Shown here: positions 9,882-19,300 of the stretch, in pieces | Layout of the letters: every line of letters starts with the position of its first letter | Numbering within the stretch: position 1 is the first letter of the stretch | Origin: JAKZVK01 sp965261065 | Lineage (GTDB): Bacteria; Acidobacteriota; Terriglobia; Bryobacterales; UBA6623 | Length of the DNA stretch: 64,000 bases | Reading direction: 5' to 3' | Assembly: GCA_965261065.1 (NCBI GenBank) | Contig: OZ253444.1 | Coordinates: forward strand, 5,456,001-5,520,000 | Notes under the pieces: model-generated | What the model was told of the DNA's origin: nothing | The model's database searches: none | The model's input: the letters and a program-made list of their open reading frames with translations, nothing else | Translations under genes and position numbers: made by a program

Positions 9882-9889
9882 TTCTGAAG

Positions 9890-10365
9890 TTCCGTGACTG
9901 GGTTGCTCACCCCGCGAGCGAATCGAGGCGGAAGGTGCGTTACCGATGCAGCGCGGGCCCAACGGCATCCGGAAATATGGCTATCCAAATGATTGATGCA
10001 GTCGATAGGAATTATCTCTTGCCCTTGTCGGGAGGTGTCAGGTTATACTTCGTCTAAGGTCAATGGTGATCTCAGTAGTGTCGGAGAGTCCGGTAAGTGT
10101 CCGATGTCGATAGTCGTGGGGGAGAAATGTATTTCACGGGCCAAGGATGATCAGCAGAAAACTCGACAAAAGAAATTAAGTATCCTTACCCGCCTTTCTC
10201 AACGCTTCGCCAAACAATCCTATAGAGCGTGATCAGGAATCGGTCGGCGCGCGTGTAACCGGGGTCGGCTACATCTGACCCACTGTTGGCACCTAGTCTG
10301 CCGAAACAACGCCAGGCTACGAGGGCGTTGAATGCCAGCATGGCCGTCCAAAGAAATGAGTCTCG
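9890..10365. other. Upstream region of amtB; no gene seen
   Basis: About 475 bp between an IS1595 copy and amtB. No frame on either strand looks like a protein. It probably contains the amtB control region; a candidate sigma-54 site is listed separately. Confidence 0.5.
10287..10302 (+). promoter_or_regulatory. Candidate sigma-54 promoter of amtB-glnK
   Basis: TGGCACCTAGTCTGCC matches the sigma-54 pattern with GG and GC separated by ten bases and a perfect TGGCAC at -24; the -12 half (CTGCC) is weaker than TTGCA. It ends 63 bp before the GTG at 10366. Sigma-54 control of ammonium transport genes is well known, so placement and sequence agree, but a single match of this quality can arise by chance. 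Confidence 0.35.
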
Positions 10366-10374
10366 GTGAGCAAT

Positions 10375-11703
<1,329 letters not shown>

Positions 11704-11732
11704 TACCCCGAACATTGATACAAGGAGAAGAC

Positions 11733-12071
11733 ATGAAGAGGATTGAGGCTATCATCCAACCGCACAAGCTAGACGATGTTCGGGAAGCCCTGAAGGCGAT
11801 CGGTGTTGACGGCATGACGATCTACGACGTTAGAGGCCACGGCCGGCAGAAGGGACACAAAGAGGTCTATCGCGGCCAGGAGTACGAGGTGGACCTGCTG
11901 CCCAAGGTCAAGATAGAGATCGTGATCGCCGAGGAGCGGGTCGAAGAAACGGTCAGCGCGTTGGTGGAATCCGCGAGGACCGGCAAGATCGGAGATGGCA
12001 AGGTCTTTATCTACGCCGTGGAAGAAGCGGTTCGCATCCGCAGCAACGATCGCGGCGAAGCGGCATTATGA
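11733..12071 (+). CDS. glnK: PII nitrogen regulatory protein (GlnK/GlnB type)
   Basis: This 112-residue PII signal protein senses 2-oxoglutarate/ATP/ADP and plugs AmtB when nitrogen is plentiful. Seen: N-terminus MKRIEAIIQPHKLDDVREAL; T-loop RGHGRQKGHKEVYRGQEYEVDLLPK with Tyr51, the usual uridylylation site; C-terminal TGKIGDGKVFIYAVEEAVRIR matching the PII signature. The ATG at 11733 follows AAGGAG at good spacing, so the TTG at 11715 is not the start. It forms an operon with amtB. GlnK rather than GlnB is inferred from that linkage. Confidence 0.93.
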   Translation: MKRIEAIIQPHKLDDVREALKAIGVDGMTIYDVRGHGRQKGHKEVYRGQEYEVDLLPKVKIEIVIAEERVEETVSALVESARTGKIGDGKVFIYAVEEAVRIRSNDRGEAAL

Positions 12072-12136
12072 AGCGGCATTCTGAAACAGTAATGTGAATT
12101 GACTTTTCGATTGGCGTATCACGCGAGGGCCGCTCA

Positions 12137-12700
12137 TCATTTCAAGCCGAGCTTCTTGCCGGCCGCCAGCAGGTTGAGTGCTTCGCGAAGACGTCTATCC
12201 TTTGTTTCGTCCCGTTTGGCTGAGTCGATCCAGCCGATGTACGCCCGCCGGTATGCCGGAGCCAACTGTTCGAAGTACTGCCAAGCACGCGCATCGGTCT
12301 TCAACGTCTCCTCAATGTAGGACGGAAGCGCTGCCACGCGAGTCCGTGGCGCGTCGCCGCTCCGACTGGTAGGAGCACGTTCCAATCCTGGCGCTGCCAG
12401 CAACCCCCGAGATTCAAGATCCGCATAGCGCCGACGATTGATGGTGGACCACTTGCTCCCTGCCTTTCGCGGGGTGAGCTTCCGAGCGTAGCGGGCCTCA
12501 TCCAGGCGCCGGACCAAGCTGTCGATCCATCCAAAGCACAGCGCCTCTTCGACGGCATCGTTGTAGCTGAGGGACGTAACACCTTGATTGCGCTTGTGGA
12601 ATATGAGCCAGATCTCGGATCTTGAGGCGTGGTTCACTTCCAGCCACTTCCTCCACTCCTTGCGGCTCCGTACGTCAAGCGTCTCAACCAGGATTTCCAT
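12137..12700 (-). CDS. YdeI/OmpD-associated family protein with an IS-supplied start
   Basis: This 187-residue protein is of the YdeI/OmpD-associated (bacteriocin-protection-like) family. Marks are SRKEWRKWLEVNHASRSEIWLIFHKRNQG, ALCFGWIDSLVRRLDE..YARKLTPRKAGSKWSTINRRR, and an alpha-helical C-terminus. Biochemical role unknown. The first 13 bases of the frame (12688-12700) belong to the end of the adjacent IS1380 copy, giving MEILV-ETLDV. Joining the flanks without the element gives MSAKPI-ETLDV from an ATG at 14372-14374 preceded by AGGGA. The element thus replaced the native start with its own in-frame ATG, with AGGG just upstream of it inside the element. Confidence 0.82.
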   Translation of the reverse strand: MEILVETLDVRSRKEWRKWLEVNHASRSEIWLIFHKRNQGVTSLSYNDAVEEALCFGWIDSLVRRLDEARYARKLTPRKAGSKWSTINRRRYADLESRGLLAAPGLERAPTSRSGDAPRTRVAALPSYIEETLKTDARAWQYFEQLAPAYRRAYIGWIDSAKRDETKDRRLREALNLLAAGKKLGLK

Positions 12701-14353
12701 TTTGGCCCTGGCACGGTCACAGGATACACCCCCGCTGCGCCGAATACCACGTCTTTTCGCGCTGAACCCTGCACATCACCTCCGCCGGTAGGCGCCAGGG
12801 CTCGTCCGTCCGCTCACAGACGTTGATTGAGCGGACTGAACGGCGCTCCGGCCGACACTGCTCCCTGCGAAACCTTTTTGGAGCCAAAAACTGTTGATCC
12901 TCGCCCGGGCAACGCTACCCACCCGGCACAGGCAGCGCCCAGATCCTATGCAGCATGTCACCGAACAGCCGCCGGTTCAGATGCCCCTCCGCCAGCAGCA
13001 ACCAGTAGTAGCGAGCATGCTTGACCAGCCGACCGCCGGTCTTCATCAACCTGTGTTGCAAACTCGTTAGCGACCAGCTTTTGATTCGCTGCGGCAGCCC
13101 TAGCCGCCGCCACAGGTTGCCCAGGTTGTAGGCCAGCACGCTGAGTTGCAGCCGTACCTCGTTGGCTCGGAAGCGGTGACACGACAAGCGGGTCCAGTGC
13201 GTGGCCTGTTTGCCTTCTTTGATCCACTGCTCCGCCGTGCCGCGCTTGTTGTAGAACCGCACGACCGAGCGGCTCGGCAAGCTCATGCTCGTCACGACAA
13301 ATCCGACGCGCGGGAATAGTTCGCCCTGGTGATGCTCGACCTTGGCGACAACTCGCCTTGCCTTCGACCAGCTCTCGGCCTGATAGCGAAAACTCTTGTA
13401 GCGCACTAGGGGCTTGGCGTTCGGCCTGCCCGGTGGCCGAAACAGGATGTCCTCGATCTCCAGCTCCAGGCTCTTGTTCGCCGGGATGCGAATCACGTAG
13501 TCCACGCCGCGCTCCTCCATCGCCTCGTAGATCTCGGGCTTGGCGAAGGCGGCGTCGGTGCGGAACGTCACCTGTTTGCCCTCCGCCTGTTGTCGTTCGA
13601 TCTCCGGCAGTAGCAGCTCGTCCCAGTCCTCGGCGCTGTGCACGTTGCCGGGACGCAGCTTCGCGCCTAGGCAGTCGCCGTGCTGGTTGAACAGCAACAG
13701 CGGGTGATAGCAGAGGGACTCAAAATGGCCGTTGTAGGCACTGCCTTCCTGTTGGCCGTGGACGGGGCTCTCCGTGGAGTCCATGTCGAGCACCACGCGG
13801 TCTGAACCGTCGGGAGCTTCGGCTTGCGCGACCAGCTCCCGGTTCACTGCCATCAGCCCCAGCAAGTTCTCTTCGCTCGCCAGCATCTCCGTCTCGAAGC
13901 CATGCAGCGTCGAGGTCAAGGCGGCTCCGCGATCCCAGTTCCTCTTCGAGCCGATCAAGCGAAAGGTCGGATCGGCGGATACTCGAACGGCGTCATTGAG
14001 GTCCTCGTAGCCAGCGAGTCGGCTGTAGACCGACTGCCGCAGCAGATCGGCCAGCGCGAACTTCTTGTTCAAGCCTTGTCGCGAGTCGCTGAGATGCTCG
14101 TCGATCAGCTTCCCGAGTCCGAGTCGTTCATCCAGTTCGCGAACGAGAATCAGACCGCCATCCGAGGTGACTCGCGATCCTTGGAAATCGACTTTGAGAA
14201 ATCCATTGAACGTGAGCTGAAACGGCTTGTTTTCTTTTTCACCCATCGGGTGTTGACCTCCATGGCGTCCTTATCGGGCTCTAGCCCCTATCAATAAAGA
14301 CGCTGAAGGTCGCTGGATGGTCTGAAGCTCATACATCAAATTGAAAATGCGGG
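12688..14353 (-). mobile_element. IS1380-type insertion sequence, copy A
   Basis: The element is 1666 bp. One end reads CCCGCATTTTCAATTTGATG inward (upstream of the transposase) and the other CCAGGATTTCCATTTTGGCC. It is flanked by a perfect 5-bp duplication, CTCAA, at 12683-12687 and 14354-14358. It lies 17 bp downstream of the native ATG of the YdeI-like gene, in the same orientation, so transposase transcription reads into that gene. Copies B, C and D of identical length lie at 24347, 26322 and 61557. Confidence 0.94.
12915..14246 (-). CDS. IS1380-family transposase (copy A)
   Basis: This 443-residue DDE transposase has Asp in DMDSTESPVHG, Asp in FRTDAAFAKPEIYEAMEERG and the YREK-type motif in YNKRGTAEQWIKEGK. 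The family-typical GHFESLCYHPLLLFNQHGDCLGAKLRPGNVHSA is present. The frame is intact. Residue 231 is Thr (FRTDAA) where the other three copies have Ala, right beside the catalytic Asp. Confidence 0.93.
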   Translation of the reverse strand: MGEKENKPFQLTFNGFLKVDFQGSRVTSDGGLILVRELDERLGLGKLIDEHLSDSRQGLNKKFALADLLRQSVYSRLAGYEDLNDAVRVSADPTFRLIGSKRNWDRGAALTSTLHGFETEMLASEENLLGLMAVNRELVAQAEAPDGSDRVVLDMDSTESPVHGQQEGSAYNGHFESLCYHPLLLFNQHGDCLGAKLRPGNVHSAEDWDELLLPEIERQQAEGKQVTFRTDAAFAKPEIYEAMEERGVDYVIRIPANKSLELEIEDILFRPPGRPNAKPLVRYKSFRYQAESWSKARRVVAKVEHHQGELFPRVGFVVTSMSLPSRSVVRFYNKRGTAEQWIKEGKQATHWTRLSCHRFRANEVRLQLSVLAYNLGNLWRRLGLPQRIKSWSLTSLQHRLMKTGGRLVKHARYYWLLLAEGHLNRRLFGDMLHRIWALPVPGG

Positions 14354-14383
14354 CTCAATGGGCTTCGCTGACATCGTTCCCTA

Positions 14384-14535
14384 ACAGCCGGACAAGCTGG
14401 AAACAAAAGGGTCGCCATGGCGGGCCGGACAGAGGTGGGGCATCGAGGGAGCGCGCGGGTTTACACCCGCGCCTCTGTCCCAACCTCTGAAGTTTTCTGC
14501 GTCGCTTGGCAAGACTTCCACACTCCAGGTACTCA
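14384..14535. repeat. About 150-bp intergenic repeat, copy 1
   Basis: A diverged direct copy lies at about 15960-16120. Shared blocks are CCCTAAC, CAAAAGGGTC, CAGAGGTGGG, a GCGCGCGG-TTTACA-CCGCGC hairpin, GCCTCTGTCCC, TTTTCTGC and GCTTGGCAAG. The two copies bracket the aminotransferase gene. A relative of the hairpin (GCGGATTTACATCCGC, then GGCTCTGTC) also occurs near 34130-34148. Confidence 0.65.
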
Positions 14536-14551
14536 CGGCCTCGGGCAGCCT

Positions 14552-15757
14552 CTACGCCAGCGCTTCGATCAGCCGATCAACATCAGCCAAGTTGTTAAAC
14601 ACCGACGGCGATACCCTCATCCGGGCGTCCTTCCCCCCACCCGCCGAAACTATCACACCAGCCTTTCGCAGCCGATCGCGCGCCGCCTCGGGATCCTTGA
14701 GGCGGAACGTTACAATCGGGCTCTCGTTGCCCTTAGGCGTGCTCGACGGGTATCCCACCGCCGGCAACCCTTCCTGCAGCCGCTCGGTCAGGGGCCGCAC
14801 ATGGGAACGAATATTCTCGACACCCAGCCGGTGGATGTACTGCAACGCTTCGTGCTGGCAAACAAAGCCCACGTGGTTCGGCGTGCTGACTTGGTACTGC
14901 CGTGCGTCCGTTTGGCCGGCGCCCTTGCTGCCGAATTGAGTCGGCTTTAGCACGCCATCTCCTGACTTGCCGCCGTGCAGTTCCTCGCGCACGTAGAGAT
15001 AGCCGAAGCGCCCGCCCATCAGCCACTTGTAGGCCGAGCACGCCAGGAAGTCGACCCCCATGGCCCGCACGTCGATCGGGACAGCCCCGGCAGCCTGAAT
15101 CACGTCGATGTACACGTACGCCCCGTGGGCCCGCGCGAGACGGCTGATCGCCTTGATGTCGTGCAGGTAGCCGTTGATGTTCGAGACCAGCGCGAGGGAG
15201 ATGAGCTTCGTCTTGCTGTCAACGGCGCGCTCCATGTCGCGCATGTCGATTTGGAAATCACGATGCTTTACCACGCGAACATCGAGCCCGCGTTCCTTGC
15301 GCATGCGGTAGTTCGCGAGAGCACCGCCGTAGTGCAAGTCGTTGGTGACCACGTTGCCCCCGGCAGCGCGGATGCCGAGGCCGTCGATCACCAGGTTCTC
15401 GGCAATCTGGGTGGCAGGGACGAAAGCGACCTCGGAGGGCTTGGCGTGAATTAGCTCGGCGAAGAGACGTCGCACGTTTTCCTGCAACTCGGTGTTTTCA
15501 TAGCGAGCCCGGCCCGAATCGGGCCCATGCGTGAGGTAGCCGAGGTACTCCTGCATCGCTTTCGACGACGGGAGGCTGAGCGGGTGCTCGAGCGCGCAGT
15601 TGAGGTAGGTCTCGCGTTCCGCCCAGGGGAAGTCCTTGCGGGCGAACGACAGGTCCCTGGTGTTGGCCGCACCAGTGGCGGGCAACGCGACCGCGGCAGG
15701 CAACGCGAGCAAGCTGGATGGGGCCGCGGCGAGGAAGCGGCGGCGATTGAACTTCAT
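14552..15757 (-). CDS. Tat-exported class V aminotransferase (PLP enzyme)
   Basis: This 401-residue fold-type I PLP enzyme of aminotransferase class V is close in layout to isopenicillin-N epimerase/cysteine desulfurase-like proteins. A Tat leader (MKFNRRRFLAAAPSSLLALPAAVALP) precedes the catalytic domain. Active-site features are FVPATQIAENLV, the Asp of YVYIDVIQAAGAVPIDV and the PLP lysine in CSAYKWLMGGRFGYLYV. The ATG at 15757 follows GGAGG and is preferred over the upstream extension to 15847. The substrate is unknown. Export of a PLP enzyme is uncommon but recurs in Acidobacteriota-type genomes. It is monocistronic and bracketed by a repeat pair. Confidence 0.87.
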   Translation of the reverse strand: MKFNRRRFLAAAPSSLLALPAAVALPATGAANTRDLSFARKDFPWAERETYLNCALEHPLSLPSSKAMQEYLGYLTHGPDSGRARYENTELQENVRRLFAELIHAKPSEVAFVPATQIAENLVIDGLGIRAAGGNVVTNDLHYGGALANYRMRKERGLDVRVVKHRDFQIDMRDMERAVDSKTKLISLALVSNINGYLHDIKAISRLARAHGAYVYIDVIQAAGAVPIDVRAMGVDFLACSAYKWLMGGRFGYLYVREELHGGKSGDGVLKPTQFGSKGAGQTDARQYQVSTPNHVGFVCQHEALQYIHRLGVENIRSHVRPLTERLQEGLPAVGYPSSTPKGNESPIVTFRLKDPEAARDRLRKAGVIVSAGGGKDARMRVSPSVFNNLADVDRLIEALA

Positions 15758-15959
15758 GGGGAATCCTCCGCTGACAGTGTACAGGGAGGCGGAGGTCGTG
15801 ATCCTGCTGTCAGTCGTTAGCGGCTTTGTAGGTTCCCTAACTCTCAATCGTCATGGCCGCGGATCTCCGGAACCGAGATCCGCGCTACGCGCTTGAATCG
15901 AGCGTGATGTCTCACTCTTAGAGCCTTTCAATAAGGCACGAGGGTTCGTGCCGGACCGC

Positions 15960-16120
15960 TCCCTAACCCGGACGAGCCGGAACCAAAAGGGTCTCCGTGT
16001 CGGACCCGAACAGAGGTGGGTCCTCGAAGGAGCGCGCGGATTTACATCCGCGCCTCTGTCCCGGCCGCTGAGATTTTCTGCCGTGCTTGGCAAGGATTTC
16101 ACTCGGGAGGTACTGACGGT
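15960..16120. repeat. About 150-bp intergenic repeat, copy 2
   Basis: This is the direct, diverged partner of 14384-14535, with the same hairpin core (GCGCGGATTTACATCCGCGC). It lies in the 410-bp gap upstream of the aminotransferase gene and downstream of the isochorismatase-fold gene. A second hairpin (GCGGATCTC..GAGATCCGC) is at 15862-15885. No coding sequence is seen in 15758-16167. Confidence 0.6.
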
Positions 16121-16167
16121 CACGGCTCGGTTCCGCGGTTTCTGAAGGTCGTCGCGCCGGAGGGTTG

Positions 16168-17070
16168 CTAGACGCCTGAGGACAGCGGAGTCGAGACGTC
16201 CAGGCCGCCGCGCAGCAGGTCCCCACTCAGGATCGACGGGCACCAAAACTGCTCGACATGTTCGATGACCATGTCGGTCCCACGTTGGTGGCTGACATAG
16301 GGTTCGTCGCGCGGGTCATACATGGCGTCGGTGAGGTCGCGCACGAGAACGACGTTCCGACCCAGCAGTTTCATCTGACGGATGCCGAACGGACGGCCGA
16401 GCACGCACATGTTCGTGTGGACGCCCGTCATCACGACGTTGCGGATGCCGAGCAGCTCGCAGTAGTTGTAGATCTCTTGCCCGCAGTCGCTGATGCCGTC
16501 GTAGGGCCCGATGACGATGTCGGGGTGCTGGCGCTTGTACATGCGAACCCGCGGACGGCCGACCTCGTCGTCGCAGGGTTCCTTGGTGTCGTCGATCGGC
16601 AGCGGCGCCTCCGCGTGCTTGTCGAGATAGCACCAGCGGGAAATCGGCACCGGCGGCATCACGTGCGGCGCCTCGATCATGCGGCGTCTCTGCGGTGCAT
16701 CTTCGTAGAAGTCCATCGTGCTGCTGGGTGAGTGAATCACCGCAACACCGGCTTTGCGGGCCGCCGCGAGCACTTGGTTGAGTCGGGGCACCATGGCGGT
16801 AACGCGGCGTGCGGCCGAGACGCAGTAATGGTCATCCCACATGTCGCAGATCAGGATGGCCGTCTCTTCGGTCTTCCAGGCGAGCGCCCGCTCGTGAACT
16901 TCGACCTCGCCGCCCGCGCCGGCTTTTGCCGCCCGCGTGCGGGCGCTAAGCTGCAGCCGGCCGGGCGCCGTGGGACGCTTTGGCAGTGGTGAGCCCAAGT
17001 CCTGGGCAAGAATCGGTGCTCCGATCACCGTCCCGGACAGAACGGCAAGTAGGTCGCGTCGGCTCAGCAT
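16168..17070 (-). CDS. Tat-exported isochorismatase-fold cysteine hydrolase
   Basis: This is a 300-residue isochorismatase/nicotinamidase superfamily protein. A Tat-like leader (MLSRRDLLAVLSGTVIGAPILAQ) precedes the domain. Catalytic Asp is in AILICDMWDDHYC and the nucleophilic Cys in MTGVHTNMCVLGRPFGIR. An insertion of about 60 residues (MDFYEDAPQRRR..DEVGRPRVRMYKRQ) sits before the lysine-bearing segment. The ATG at 17068-17070 is favoured because it directly begins the leader. Substrate unknown. It may be transcribed separately from the aminotransferase (410-bp gap). Confidence 0.85.
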   Translation of the reverse strand: MLSRRDLLAVLSGTVIGAPILAQDLGSPLPKRPTAPGRLQLSARTRAAKAGAGGEVEVHERALAWKTEETAILICDMWDDHYCVSAARRVTAMVPRLNQVLAAARKAGVAVIHSPSSTMDFYEDAPQRRRMIEAPHVMPPVPISRWCYLDKHAEAPLPIDDTKEPCDDEVGRPRVRMYKRQHPDIVIGPYDGISDCGQEIYNYCELLGIRNVVMTGVHTNMCVLGRPFGIRQMKLLGRNVVLVRDLTDAMYDPRDEPYVSHQRGTDMVIEHVEQFWCPSILSGDLLRGGLDVSTPLSSGV

Positions 17071-17425
17071 GGCTTGGTCCCTACTTCGGCTACCGTATTG
17101 TATCGGCCAGGGGCGGGCGAAACAAGCCGCGGGTAGTGGCTCAGTTTCAGCCATGACGGTCTCACGGATACCGGATCAGCCATCCACGGTGACTCAAGCC
17201 GGTGTGTCGTAAGGACGCTGAAGCGCCCTGGGCAGGAACGAAGGGCCACGCTGAACCGGCCGTAAACGACCGGCCTACAACGCGCTTCGCGCGGAAGCCG
17301 CCTGAAGGCGACTTGAGAAACGATGTCCTTCCGGCACAGTGTGCAGCGCACGCTCATCACCCAGCGTGGCGCAGCCAAATTGAGCCACTACCAAGCCGCG
17401 CAACGGCCCGAGGCCAGAGTTCGGG
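17071..17425. other. Intergenic stretch, no gene seen
   Basis: No supportable frame on either strand. A GGCCGT-AAACG-ACCGGCC-type imperfect hairpin is present near 17257-17277. Confidence 0.45.
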
Positions 17426-17731
17426 CTACGGACGGGTTCCGGCGGGCGGCTCCTCGGCGTCATCGTGAAGCACGACGCTTTGGACGTCGATAACCTCGTC
17501 CGACTCGCTCCTCCTGATTGTCGTCGGGCTTACTGTCGTCGGGAGCCACCACCATCGAATCGCCATCACCCCCAACGCCACCGCGGCCACGATCAGCAAG
17601 ATGGTGAAGAAGAGGAACCCCGCCACGAGCAATCCGGCCGCGACGATCGCCGTCAGGACCCTGCCAAGCCATCTCGAGGGCCCCCAAGCAACCCGCTGCT
17701 CCCGTGTCCCAATCTGATAGTGAAAGCGCAT
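17426..17731 (-). CDS. Small hypothetical membrane protein
   Basis: A 101-residue protein from the ATG at 17731 (MRFHYQIGTREQRVAWGPSRWLGRV..). It has a long hydrophobic stretch of about 35 residues (VLTAIVAAGLLVAGFLFFTILLIVAAVALGVMAI), enough for one long or two hairpin spans, followed by RWWWLP and an acidic tail (DEVIDVQSVVLHDDAEEP). No function recognised. Upstream codons to 17872 are possible but lack a start signal. Confidence 0.6.
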   Translation of the reverse strand: MRFHYQIGTREQRVAWGPSRWLGRVLTAIVAAGLLVAGFLFFTILLIVAAVALGVMAIRWWWLPTTVSPTTIRRSESDEVIDVQSVVLHDDAEEPPAGTRP

Positions 17732-17819
17732 GGCGTCGGTGTTTCGTACTCCCGTTCGCATCATAGCGACCGGAGCGCCCTTGTTCAAATACCGGCGAGT
17801 CTCTACCTCAATCCTGCTA

Positions 17820-17867
17820 TCAATTTCTGGAGTTTGGCGCGCCAGTTGGTGATGACAGTAAGGGACT
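17820..17867 (-). pseudogene. Severed 3' end of the STGPRT-type hypothetical gene
   Basis: Read on the minus strand past the IS1111-type element, the sequence continues the interrupted gene in frame. After ..LATNPC it would run PLLSSPTGAPNSRN and stop at the TGA whose complement is 17820-17822. The exact junction depends on a two- or three-base core shared by target and element. Confidence 0.6.
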
Positions 17868-18252
17868 TCCATGATAGGTATCTGTCAAGGATGGACGCAG
17901 TCATCCGAATCCTCCCGTCAGCGGGGGCGTTGTCTTCAGCAGTGACGCTTCGCAGCCCGAGCGTTTTTGCGAATCAAGTCGCAAGGTCAACGAGTCACGT
18001 GACCAGACATCCATGTGCGCGCATCGGGTCGCCCCACCGTACCGGCCGGGGGACCGTCGTGGAAGATTCAGTTTGGGTTTTCAGGCCCGCCGGCCTCGAA
18101 ACAGAGATACGGACGCATCAGAAATTTCCCAGGAAACTCCCAGCAAACTCCTTCGCGTAGTCCCCAACAGGCGAGGACCGGCGGGCCGCTCGTGACACCG
18201 CACAGCGTCGATGAAACTCTTCGTTTCTCCTTTTAACAGAAAAAAAAGCAAA

Positions 18253-19283
18253 GCCGGGTATCCACTTGACTCAGGTGACCCCAACATCTTGTAGTTGGGC
18301 TCACAGCGTCTTAGCGTCCCAATCGGCGACGATCGAGCGGTACGGCGTCGGCTCCACCGCCATGGCCTGCTGCACAAGGCGGTAGAAGAGCTTGCCCCGA
18401 CTGCGTGATCTGCGCCGATTGAAGCGGAACACGAACTCGTCGAGATAGTAGTCCAGATGCTCGTGGCTGACCGCCCCCTGATGCGTGCCCAGCATCCAGC
18501 GCTTGAGTAGCGAGATCGCCAAGTGCACCCTCGGCAGTAGCTGCGAGGCCTGCTCGCGGCGGTTGTTAATCGAGATGATACGACGCTGGTAGTCCTTCTT
18601 CTTGAGCGGATCGTAGCCCGACCAGTTGTCGGTAACAACCACGCTGCCCGGCTCGACCGACTCCTCGACGAAGGGCATCAAACTGGCCGCCGAGGCGTTC
18701 TGAACGCGCTGCATGCGGATGCGCCCCAGCCCGGTGCCTCTCTCTTCCGCGGCGACTGCAATCAACGCTTTACGCTCGGTCTGCCGGCCGATTACCCCTT
18801 CTTCTTCAGCGCCCCAGTAGGTCTCATCGACCTCGACGAGGCCCGTCAATCGCTCCCGCCCCGGGCGCACCATCGCTCGCCTCAGCTTGTGCATCCAAGG
18901 CCAGGCGGTTTGGTAACTGCCCAGTCCCAGAACGCGCTGTAGACCCAGGGCGCTGGCCCCATTCTTCTGCGTGGTGATGGTCCACATCGCCCGGAACCAC
19001 AGCCGCAGCGGCTTGCGTGTGTCTTGAAAGATCGTGCCGGCGGTGACGGAGGTTTGCCGCCCGCAGCGAGCGCATTCGAACCACACTTTGCGCACCGGCC
19101 AAGCGCGCTCATGCCCACACCTTGGACAGCGGAAACCATCTGGCCAGCGCAAGGCGAACAGATAGTCGCGGCAAGCCTCCTCGCTCGCAAAGTGAGACTC
19201 GAATTCGAGTTGGTCGCGCGGGTAATCCTCCACCAGGCCCTACACTACATCTTGGGGTCACCTGAGTCAAGTGGATACCCAGC
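18253..19283 (-). mobile_element. IS1595-type insertion sequence, copy 3 (nested)
   Basis: This is a 1031-bp copy with perfect 8-bp duplications AAAGCAAA at 18245-18252 and 19284-19291. It is inserted in the non-coding tail of IS1111-type copy X, between the transposase stop and the rest of the tail, so it is younger than copy X. Its presence probably disrupts any guide RNA encoded by that tail. Confidence 0.93.
18301..19233 (-). CDS. IS1595-family transposase (copy 3)
   Basis: This intact 310-residue transposase differs from copy 1 at residue 32 (Asp for Glu in LRWPDGFRCP). Zinc ribbon and DDE residues are as in the other copies. It starts at a GTG and is the only gene of the element. Confidence 0.92.
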   Translation of the reverse strand: MEDYPRDQLEFESHFASEEACRDYLFALRWPDGFRCPRCGHERAWPVRKVWFECARCGRQTSVTAGTIFQDTRKPLRLWFRAMWTITTQKNGASALGLQRVLGLGSYQTAWPWMHKLRRAMVRPGRERLTGLVEVDETYWGAEEEGVIGRQTERKALIAVAAEERGTGLGRIRMQRVQNASAASLMPFVEESVEPGSVVVTDNWSGYDPLKKKDYQRRIISINNRREQASQLLPRVHLAISLLKRWMLGTHQGAVSHEHLDYYLDEFVFRFNRRRSRSRGKLFYRLVQQAMAVEPTPYRSIVADWDAKTL

Positions 19284-19300
19284 AAAGCAAATTCTCCTCG

